Source of the DNA: Sphingomicrobium sp.
GTDB lineage: Bacteria > Pseudomonadota > Alphaproteobacteria > Sphingomonadales > Sphingomonadaceae
Direction: 5' to 3'
Assembly: GCA_036563485.1 (NCBI GenBank)
Contig: DATCMI010000001.1
Span: 1,551,501-1,615,500, forward strand
Length of the DNA: 64,000 nt
Under the pieces are notes generated by a model. That model was not told the DNA's origin, ran no database searches, and saw only the letters and a program-made list of their open reading frames with translations. The position numbers and the translations under genes are program-made. Shown piece after piece: positions 55,605 to 64,000 of this stretch. Numbering within the stretch: the stretch's first letter is position 1; each line of letters begins with the position of its first letter.

Positions 55605-56018
55605 ATGATGATCGGGGGCTCAACGCCAGAAGCGCTAGCGGCACGGTTCACCGGCGTCGCGCACATGTGGGTCGCCGACGGGCCAAGCGAACGCGCGGAC
55701 AGGGCAAAGAGGCAATTGCTCGCGGCGATCGCCGCGGCAGAGCCTGCAACCCTCAACGACGTCGCCAAAGCCGTCGGCCGCGGCGCTCCGGCCGTCAGCC
55801 GCTCGGTGGACAGCCTGGTGCGCGCGGGCCTGGTCGAACGGACCGCCGACCCCGGCAACCGCCGGCGCCTTGCGCTACGCCTCACCGCCGCGGGGCGTGA
55901 TCGCCTGCAGAGCGGCAATGCGGCGAGCGCCAACCTGCGCACCAAGCTGGAGCGGCTCGCCAACAGCGAACTCCGCGCCGTCGAACGCGCGATCGAGATC
56001 CTGGAGCGCGGTCCCTAG
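55605..56018 (+). CDS. MarR-family regulator
   Basis: This 137-residue winged-helix regulator has AEPATLNDVAKAVGRGAPAVSRSVDSLVRAGLVERTADPGNRRRLALRLTAAGRDRL, the MarR HTH and wing with the conserved DPGNRR. The ATG at 55605 is preferred over one 13 codons upstream that lies inside the putative promoter. It is divergent from the MFS transporter, which it may control. The effector is unknown. Confidence 0.85.
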   Translation: MMIGGSTPEALAARFTGVAHMWVADGPSERADRAKRQLLAAIAAAEPATLNDVAKAVGRGAPAVSRSVDSLVRAGLVERTADPGNRRRLALRLTAAGRDRLQSGNAASANLRTKLERLANSELRAVERAIEILERGP

Positions 56019-56036
56019 TCGCCACGCGGGCGTCCA

Positions 56037-56072
56037 TGTTGCATTGCAACAGAGCGGCTTTTCGGCTACGGG
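56037..56072 (+). promoter_or_regulatory. Palindrome and promoter before typA
   Basis: TGTTGCATTGCAACA (56037-56051) is a perfect 15-bp palindrome. It overlaps TTGCAA (56044-56049), a possible -35 element, with TACGGG (56067-56072) 17 bases later. TGTTGCAT also occurs (reversed) before the MarR gene. MarR control of typA is possible but unproven. Confidence 0.45.
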
Positions 56073-56100
56073 CGCGCGACATCTTTTCCGGGAAAAATCA

Positions 56101-57918
56101 ATGAACCTGCGTAACGTCGCGATCATCGCGCACGTCGATCACGGCAAGACGACCCTCGTCGACCAGCTCTTCCGCCAGTCCGGCACCTTCCGCGACAACC
56201 AGCGCGTTGAAGAGCGGGCGATGGATTCCAACGACCTCGAAAAAGAGCGCGGCATCACGATTCTTGCCAAATGCACCTCGGTCGAGTGGAACGGCACGCA
56301 CATCAACATCGTCGACACGCCGGGCCACGCCGACTTCGGCGCGGAGGTCGAGCGCATCCTCAGCATGGTGGACGGCGTCATCCTGCTCGTCGACGCCGCC
56401 GAAGGCCCGATGCCGCAGACCAAGTTCGTGACCGGCAAGGCACTGAGCCTCGGCCTCAAGCCGATCGTCGTGGTCAACAAGATCGATCGCCCGGACGCGC
56501 GCGCCGCCGAAGTGCTCGACGAGGTGTTCGAGCTGTTCCTGAACCTCGAGGCCAACGACGAGCAGCTCGACTTCCCGACGCTCTACGCCTCGGGCCGCTC
56601 CGGCTATGCGGGCCGCGAAGACAGCGTTCGCGAAGGCGACCTGACCCCGCTGTTCGAAACCATCGTCAGCCACGTGCCGGCGCCGGCGCTCGATCCCGCG
56701 GGCGAGTTCAAGATGCTTGCGACGCTCCTCGACCGCGACAATTTCCTCGGCCGTATCCTGACCGGCCGCATCGAAAGCGGCACGCTCAACATCAACGATC
56801 CCATCCGCGCGATGGACGTTAGCGGCAAGGTCGTCGAGGACGGCCGCGTCACCAAGCTGTTCGCCTTCCAGGGCCTTGAGCGCGTGCCGGTCGAAAGCGC
56901 CAAGGCGGGCGACATCGTCGCCATCGCCGGCCTGATGAAGGCCACCGTGTCCAACACCATCGGCACGCCCGAGATCGCCGAGCCGCTTCACGCACGCGAG
57001 ATTGACCCGCCGACGCTCAGCATGACCTTCGCGGTCAACGACTCACCCTTCGCCGGCAAGGACGGCGACAAGGTGCAGAGCCGCGTCATCCGCGACCGCC
57101 TGATCCGCGAGGCCGAAGGCAATGTCGCGATCCGTGTTACGGAGACGCAAAGCGGCGAGGCCTATGAAGTCGCCGGCCGCGGCGAGCTCCAGCTGGGCGT
57201 CCTGATCGAGACGCTGCGCCGCGAAGGTTTCGAGCTTGGCATCAGCCGCCCGCGCGTGCTGTTCCGCGAAGGTCCGAACGGCCGCGAGGAGCCGTACGAG
57301 ACCGTCGTCGTCGACGTGGACGATGAATTCTCCGGCACCGTCATCGACAAGATGGCGATGCGCAAGGCGGAAATGACCGACATGCGCCCGTCGGGCGGCG
57401 GCAAGACGCGCCTGACCTTCTCGGCGCCGTCGCGCGGCTTGATCGGCTATCACGGCGAGTTCCTGTCCGACACGCGCGGCACCGGCATCATGAACCGGCT
57501 GTTCGAGAAATATGGCCCCTACAAGGGCCCGATCAGCGGCCGGCAGAACGGCGTCCTCATCTCGATGGAGCAGGGCGCGGCCGTCGCTTACGCGCTGAAT
57601 GCGCTGGAAGAGCGCGGCATCCTGTTCGTCTCGCCCGGCGAGATGCTCTACGAAGGCATGGTCATCGGCGAGAATGCGAAGCCGCAGGACCTCGAGGTCA
57701 ATCCGCTGAAGTCGAAGCAGCTCACCAACTTCCGTGCCAGCGGCAAGGACGAAGGCATCCGCCTGACACCGCCGCGCCGGATGAGCCTCGAGCAAGCGAT
57801 CGCCTACATCCAGGACGATGAGTTGGTCGAAGTGACGCCCAAGGCGATCCGCATCCGCAAGCGCTTCCTCGACCCGCACGAGCGCAAGCGCGAAGCGAGG
57901 AAGCTCGAAGCGGCCTAG
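56101..57918 (+). CDS. typA: Ribosome-associated GTPase TypA/BipA
   Basis: TypA is a translational GTPase that binds 70S ribosomes under stress and in the cold. The 605-residue protein has G1 AHVDHGKTT, effector [11 protein letters not shown]3 [10 protein letters not shown]4 [12 protein letters not shown]-like domains III and V ([25 protein letters not shown]) and the TypA-specific C domain ([21 protein letters not shown]). The ATG at 56101 starts at the conserved [11 protein letters not shown]; longer openings upstream run through the MarR gene in another frame. Confidence 0.97.
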   Translation: MNLRNVAIIAHVDHGKTTLVDQLFRQSGTFRDNQRVEERAMDSNDLEKERGITILAKCTSVEWNGTHINIVDTPGHADFGAEVERILSMVDGVILLVDAAEGPMPQTKFVTGKALSLGLKPIVVVNKIDRPDARAAEVLDEVFELFLNLEANDEQLDFPTLYASGRSGYAGREDSVREGDLTPLFETIVSHVPAPALDPAGEFKMLATLLDRDNFLGRILTGRIESGTLNINDPIRAMDVSGKVVEDGRVTKLFAFQGLERVPVESAKAGDIVAIAGLMKATVSNTIGTPEIAEPLHAREIDPPTLSMTFAVNDSPFAGKDGDKVQSRVIRDRLIREAEGNVAIRVTETQSGEAYEVAGRGELQLGVLIETLRREGFELGISRPRVLFREGPNGREEPYETVVVDVDDEFSGTVIDKMAMRKAEMTDMRPSGGGKTRLTFSAPSRGLIGYHGEFLSDTRGTGIMNRLFEKYGPYKGPISGRQNGVLISMEQGAAVAYALNALEERGILFVSPGEMLYEGMVIGENAKPQDLEVNPLKSKQLTNFRASGKDEGIRLTPPRRMSLEQAIAYIQDDELVEVTPKAIRIRKRFLDPHERKREARKLEAA

Positions 57919-57934
57919 CCGCAGCCAAGCCGCT

Positions 57935-59799
<1,865 letters not shown>

Positions 59800-59803
<4 letters not shown>

Positions 59804-61494
59804 GCCGGTTTCGGCCGCCGCGGCTTCTTCTTCATGCGCGGCTTGTCGTGCGCCTGCTCGGGCCGATAGGTCGACTGCGCTGCCGGCGGAGCATCGCGCG
59901 GCGGCGCGGGCTCGATCACCATGCCTTCGTCCTCGGGCGCAAGCGCCGCCCGCTTCAATGCTTTCACGAACCCCGGCGTCGCGCGACGCGTGACCTGGAA
60001 ATAGCTTTCGTTCGCGGCAACTCGGATGGCGCCGATGTCGGCCCGGCCGACGTGCCCGTAGCGGCAGATCACGGGCAGCAGCCAGCGCGCTTCGGCATTG
60101 TGGCGACGGCCGGCGTTGATCCGGAACCAGGTCGCATCTTCGAAGCCGGCCCGGTGCCCTTCAGTACCGCGCGCTTCGCTGCGCTCGGACGCCGATAAGA
60201 TGTCTTCCGGCGCGGGCATGTCCGTGCGCAGCGAGTTCACCAATGCAGCGGCGATCGTCTCGGGCGAAAGCTCGGCCATCAGCTGCCGCGCAAGCTCCTG
60301 GTCTTCTTCTTCCAGCTCCACGGGCGCCGACAGTTCGCTGAGCAGGCGGTCCCGGTCGCGGCTGCGGATCTCGCCCGCCGTCGGCACGCCGATCCATTCG
60401 ACATTGATCCGCGCGCCGCGCAGCATCCCTTCGATGCGCTTGCGGCGTTGATAGGGCACGATCAGGATCGCCGTGCCCTTGCGCCCGGCGCGGCCGGTGC
60501 GGCCGGACCGGTGCTGCAGCGCTTCGGCGTCGCGCGGCAGTTCGACGTGGATGACCAGCGAGACGGACGGAAGGTCGATTCCGCGCGCCGCTACATCGGT
60601 GGCGACGCAGACCCGCGCCCGCCGGTCGCGCAGCGCCTGGAGTGCATGGTTGCGCTCGCTCTGGCTATGCTCGCCCGACAGCGCCACCGCATCGAAGCCG
60701 CGTTCGGTCAGGCTCGCGTGGAGCCGCCGCACCGCATCGCGCGTCGCGCAAAACAGAATCGCCGTTTCCGCCTCGTGGAAGCGGAGCAGGTTGACGACCG
60801 CATGCTCGATGTCCGTCGGCGACACCGCCACGGCCTGGTAGGCGATGTCGTGATGGCCTTCCTTGTCGCCGGTCGTCTCGATCCGCAGCGCGTCTCTCTG
60901 ATAGCGCTTGGCCAGAGCGACGATCGGCCGCGGCATGGTCGCGGAAAAGAGCAGGGTGCGCCGCTCCTGGGGCGTTGCGTCGAGGATCTCCTCCAGCTCC
61001 TCGCGAAAGCCCATGTCGAGCATCTCGTCGGCCTCGTCGAGCACCGCGACGCGAAGCGACGACAGCTCCAGCGCGCCGCGTTCGAGATGGTCGCGTAGCC
61101 GACCCGGCGTCCCGACCACGATATGCGCGCCGCCGTTCAGCGCGCGCCGCTCCTTCATCGGGTCCATGCCGCCGACGCAGGTGACGACGCGCGCGCCGGC
61201 ATTGGCGTACAGCCAGTCGAGTTCGCGGCTCACCTGCATCGCGAGCTCGCGCGTCGGCGCGATCACCAGCGCCAGCGGTTCGCGCGTGAAGGGCAGGCGG
61301 TCCGCTTCGATCAGCTGCTCGGCCATCGCCATCCCGAACGCGACGGTCTTGCCCGATCCGGTCTTGGCGGAAACGATCAGGTCGCGCCCGGCCGCATCCT
61401 CGCCAAGCACCGCCGCCTGGACCGGCGTAAGCGCCTCATAGCCGCGCGCGTTCAGCGCCTGAGCGAGGGCGTCGTGAAGCCTGTCATGTTGCAT
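59800..61494 (-). CDS. DEAD-box RNA helicase, DbpA-like
   Basis: This 564-residue helicase has motif I AKTGSGKT (43-50), Ia PTRELAMQ, II DEADEMLDMGF, III SAT, and VI HRSGRTGRAGRKG. A C-terminal RNA-binding domain of the DbpA type follows (RINAGRRHNAEARWLLPVICRYGHVGRADIGAIRVAANESYFQV). It ends with a Pro/Lys/Arg-rich tail. DbpA acts in large-subunit assembly at 23S helix 92. This member also has a ~60-residue acidic insert before the RNA-binding domain. Confidence 0.93.
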
Positions 61495-61555
61495 GAGGTC
61501 GCGGTAGGCGCGCGCGTCCGAATTTGCCAGTGCGCGAAGCGGAGGGGAGCTCGAC

Positions 61556-62065
61556 TTAGTCTTCAGCGGGCTTCTTGCCGCGAGGCGCGCCGCGCTTGCC
61601 CTCGCGTCGCCGCTCGTCCGCGCTCAAATGCCCAAGCCGTTTCAGCGGCTCCATCATCCACAAGGTGAACACGGTCGCCACGGCCAGCATCAGGGCGACG
61701 TCGTAGCTGCCGAGCCCGCAAGCGGCGCCGATCGCGCCGGTCACCCACAAGCTCGCCGCCGTGGCGGTACCCTTGACCGATTCCGTCTGCCGAAGGATCG
61801 CGCCGCCGCCGATGAAGCCCATGCCGGTGATCAGCCCCTCGATGATCCGGGCCATTGCTTCCGGGCTGTCGGCCGTGAGGTTTTCGGCGGCCTGCACAAC
61901 CCCGCAAGTTGCCAGCGCCACCAGCGGAAAGGTCCTCAGGCCGGCGCTCCGCTCCTCCCGCTCGCGGTTCCAGCCGATCGGAATGGCCAACACGTAAGCG
62001 ACCAACAGCGCCACCAGGTGGGGCAGCAGGTTGAAATCGTGTGCTCCGAGAATCGTGTCGGTCAT
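61556..62065 (-). CDS. MgtC/SapB-family membrane protein
   Basis: This 169-residue protein has four hydrophobic helices and the family signature IPIGWNREREERSAGLRTFPLVALATCG, then MARIIEGLITGMGFIGGGAILRQ and VKGTATAASLWVTGAIGAACGLG. MgtC proteins affect magnesium homeostasis and acid or membrane ATPase stress. Its C terminus is basic (RREGKRGAPRGKKPAED). Confidence 0.93.
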   Translation of the reverse strand: MTDTILGAHDFNLLPHLVALLVAYVLAIPIGWNREREERSAGLRTFPLVALATCGVVQAAENLTADSPEAMARIIEGLITGMGFIGGGAILRQTESVKGTATAASLWVTGAIGAACGLGSYDVALMLAVATVFTLWMMEPLKRLGHLSADERRREGKRGAPRGKKPAED

Positions 62066-62198
62066 GAGCGCCTTAACGCGCGTACGGAGGCTTGTGCCGC
62101 GAAACTAGCGGCGGCAACTGCTTTTGCTGGCGCCCATTTCAGCACCGACCAACAGGAGCCAGTCGTGTCGCGCGCGAAGTCGGCTTGAGACGGCGTTG

Positions 62199-62516
62199 CT
62201 CCCCAATCTCGATCCGGGGTTTCCAAAGCCGAAGAAGGGCGAGGTAATCCGCGGCGTTCCCAAGAGCGGGCCGGCATATTCCGCCGGCCTTCGCGACGGG
62301 ATGATCTTCCTCAACGGGAAGATTTCGATCTCTGCCAGCAGCGGCACGGCAGAGATCGCATTTCGGGTCCGTGACGGGAATCGTGAGCGGGTGATCAATT
62401 TCCCGCCCGCGAGCAAGGAGCCGATCAAGGCGCAGGAGCTGAAGGACGTCGCTAATGGCGCCGCCGGTTCACCTTGTAGCGTACATGCAGCCCAATCCAC
62501 ACGTGCGACACGGTAA
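62199..62516 (+). pseudogene. Decayed C-terminal PDZ-like fragment
   Basis: The frame encodes LPNLDPGFPKPKKGEVIRGVPKSGPAYSAGLRDGMIFLNG, then IAFRVRDGNRERVINFPPASKEPIKAQEL. This resembles the final PDZ-like domain of M61-type or related exported proteins. Only ~90 family-like residues exist, without a start codon, ribosome site or the rest of the protein, and the C terminus drifts into random sequence. A broken gene is the best reading; a short intact gene cannot be excluded. Confidence 0.5.
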
Positions 62517-62863
62517 CGTTTAGTGCGGCGCACCGACTGCACGAAAACTCTGTCCTACAGCGCGCAGTTTGTGCCTTAAGCTAGTGCATGGGGAACCCGG
62601 GCACCGCCACGCTGAAGTCATCATCCGGTCGAACTGGATTATGCCTCGGCCGACACCGGGGGCGAGGGCAGCCACCATGTCGAGGCGTCAACTTGGCCAA
62701 CTTCCGGATGCGTTCGTCAGTTAGCATGCGCTCGCGTTCAGGTGACCGCTTTGGCAACTTTGGCCGCGCAGGAAAGGTCACAGCCGCGTGCGGCGACCGC
62801 TGTTGTTTCCCTCTGCTCGTCCGCAAGCCGTCCCCAATCGGCGGTGAACGTTGTGACCTTCGC
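62517..62863. other. Intergenic stretch without a supported gene
   Basis: Open frames exist on both strands, but none has a ribosome site, a domain I recognise or coherent amino-acid composition. The local sequence has lower GC and irregular codon use, which fits decay of whatever followed the PDZ-like fragment. Confidence 0.5.
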
Positions 62864-63271
62864 TCAACCGTGCTCGCCGGCCATCTCCAGGATCACCTTC
62901 CACTCCTCCTCGCGAACCGGCGCGACGGACAGCCGTGACTGACGGATCAGCTCCATCTTGGCGAGACGGGGTTCGGCCTTGATCTCGGCCAGGGTGACGG
63001 GGCGGGCGAGGGGGCGAACCGGTTCCACGCGGACGCTCACCCAGTCGGCATCTTTAGGATCGGGGGCCGCTTCGCGAGTGATCTGCATGATGCCGACCAC
63101 CGCCTTGTCGGACATGCTGTGGTAGAGGAACGCTTCGTCGCCCGGCCCCATCGCCTTGAGGTGGAGCCGCGCAGCATTGTTGCGGACGCCGTCCCATTCG
63201 GTGCCGCCGTCGCGCACCAGCTGGTTCCAGCTGTAAGCCGCCGGTTCCGATTTCATCAGCCAATATGCCAT
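62864..63271 (-). CDS. EVE-domain protein
   Basis: This 135-residue protein is a single EVE domain (PUA-like fold). It has MAYWLMKSEPAAYSWNQL, EWDGVRNNAARLHLKAMGPGDEAFLYHS, VVGIMQITREAAPDPKD and VSVRVEPVRPLARPVTL. EVE domains bind modified nucleobases. Bacterial solo EVE proteins of this kind are widespread and their role is unsettled. The ATG at 63271 starts at the family N terminus; an upstream in-frame ATG adds nine residues only. Confidence 0.92.
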   Translation of the reverse strand: MAYWLMKSEPAAYSWNQLVRDGGTEWDGVRNNAARLHLKAMGPGDEAFLYHSMSDKAVVGIMQITREAAPDPKDADWVSVRVEPVRPLARPVTLAEIKAEPRLAKMELIRQSRLSVAPVREEEWKVILEMAGEHG

Positions 63272-63473
63272 GATTCGCTCGCCTAAAGGCGCATTCATCT
63301 GGGGGAAAGCAGCGGAACGCCGAGCCGGCTGCGGTTAATCGTGCGGTGTCATCGACGAAACGCATAAAGTCTAATTAGTTCCGGCGCTTATCGCTTAGCT
63401 GGCTCGGTTCATCGCCGATCGCTGTCATCCGGCAAAAGGTTAACGTAAACGGGTTTCAGCGAATGAGAGCGAA

Positions 63474-63529
63474 GAGCCCAGCGGTTTTGAGCGGGCTCCA
63501 ACGGCAAGACGGGCACGGGCCCGCTGGAG
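63474..63529 (+). promoter_or_regulatory. Mutually exclusive hairpins before the SleB gene
   Basis: GAGCCC (63474-63479) pairs with GGGCTC (63493-63498). The same GGGCTC is also part of AGCGGGCTC (63490-63498), which pairs with GGGCCCGCT (63517-63525). CCAGCGG (63478-63484) can instead pair with CCGCTGG (63521-63527). These cannot all form at once, so the leader could switch between folds. If translation starts at the upstream ATG (63463), this stretch would instead be coding. Confidence 0.4.
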
Positions 63530-63588
63530 TTTCAAGGGCGCACGGGAGGCGCCGCCAGCGGACCGCCCGCCAACGAGGGCAAAAGAAA

Positions 63589-64000
63589 TTGGTCAAGCTG
63601 CTTGGTGGACGCGTTGCGTCCGCGATCGTCGGTCTGTCTGCACTTGCCACCGGCACCAGTGCCGCTGCGCAGGACTATTCGAAGCTCAACGTCGCGGCGG
63701 CCGTCAAGGCTGCTGACGTAGACACGTCGGCCCAGGCGCTCGGCCTCGTCAAGAAGCCGGCGGCCGCGCTGGTCCAGCAGGCTGTCGCTTCGACCGCGAC
63801 CGCCACGACCACGACGACCGGCACCATCGTCCAGGCGGAGCCGGCCAAGTCCGTGACCGTCTCGCTGATGCCGTCGATCGCCCGCGAGGCCGCCTGGCTG
63901 TTCAAGGGCGGTTGGGGCCTCCACGCGCTGGTCGACAAGTTCGCGACCAGCGCCCCGCTCGACCAGCAGACCAACTGCCTCGCCACCGCCGTTTATTTCG
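63589..64000 (+). CDS. SleB-type cell wall hydrolase (3' truncated)
   Basis: The frame runs off the window. From a TTG at 63589, with GAGGG nine bases upstream, the product starts with a signal peptide (VKLLGGRVASAIVGLSALATGTSAAA). A Thr/Ala-rich spacer follows, and the visible end NCLATAVYF is the beginning of the SleB/Hydrolase_2 domain (usually continuing EARGE with the catalytic Glu). An in-frame ATG at 63463 would add 42 basic residues with no family look; the TTG is preferred for its signal peptide and ribosome site. The enzyme would cut peptidoglycan in the periplasm. Confidence 0.72.
   Translation, partial: MVKLLGGRVASAIVGLSALATGTSAAAQDYSKLNVAAAVKAADVDTSAQALGLVKKPAAALVQQAVASTATATTTTTGTIVQAEPAKSVTVSLMPSIAREAAWLFKGGWGLHALVDKFATSAPLDQQTNCLATAVYF

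Noticed and set aside
55870-56100. Upstream extension of typA
   Set aside because: It overlaps the MarR gene in another frame, and the conserved TypA N terminus starts at 56101.
62588-62938. 116-codon open frame near the EVE gene
   Set aside because: It has no ribosome site, no domain and odd composition (many Cys, Arg, Ser), and it overlaps the EVE gene antisense.

Overview
The window is GC-rich chromosomal DNA from an alphaproteobacterium, most likely a sphingomonad (Sphingomonadaceae). Supporting signs are the S10-spc ribosomal operon ending in secY-adk, a PopZ-like DUF2497 protein, EcfG-type GGAAC promoters next to stress genes, a complete crtE/Y/I/B/X/W/Z carotenoid set, and the high density of overlapping genes. 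The species call is inference. No insertion sequence, prophage or CRISPR array was seen.

Layout. 1-5.4 kb: end of a type I secretion ATPase and its HlyD-type adaptor, tRNA-Cys, a Pcm-like methyltransferase, a TolC-type outer-membrane channel and the PopZ-like protein. 5.4-10.1 kb: a secreted S9 peptidase and valS. 10.1-13 kb: a stress island with two DUF2382 proteins, a small Gly/Leu-anchor protein and a LprI-like envelope protein; two back-to-back EcfG-type promoters sit between the divergent genes. 13.2-25.4 kb: the ribosomal protein operon rpsJ to rplO, then secY and adk, with structured RNA upstream of rpsJ and between rpsJ and rplC, and an intrinsic terminator between rplO and secY. 25.4-27.4 kb: folA and an FAD-linked oxidase. 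27.4-35.7 kb: the carotenoid region, with crtE and ispH (-), a DUF2141 gene (-), crtY-crtI-crtB-crtX (+) and crtZ-crtW (-). Together these can make astaxanthin-type ketocarotenoids and their glucosides.

35.8-43.4 kb: hisN (+) faces a tightly overlapped histidine operon (-): a TrpR-family regulator, hisG (long form), hisD, a fused hisC-hisB, hisH, hisA, hisF and a fused hisIE. The gene order, long HisG, fused HisIE and TrpR-like regulator are unlike the scattered his genes of most alphaproteobacteria and suggest acquisition as a block. A 22-bp palindrome just downstream of a good -35/-10 pair is a strong candidate operator.

43.5-64 kb: tRNA-Arg(UCU), a YhhQ queuosine-precursor transporter, purS-purQ, a clan GH-A glycosidase, a fused beta-oxidation enzyme, a TetR-controlled ABC/HlyD/OMF efflux system with a perfect 20-bp operator, an MFS transporter divergent from a MarR regulator, typA, an ABC-F ATPase, a DbpA-like DEAD-box helicase, a MgtC-family protein, a decayed PDZ-like fragment, an EVE-domain protein and the start of a SleB-type cell-wall hydrolase.

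A general feature is economy: most operon neighbours overlap by ATGA or TGATG, and six of ten convergent gene pairs share exactly four bases (CTAG or TTAG), so that the two stop codons interlock.
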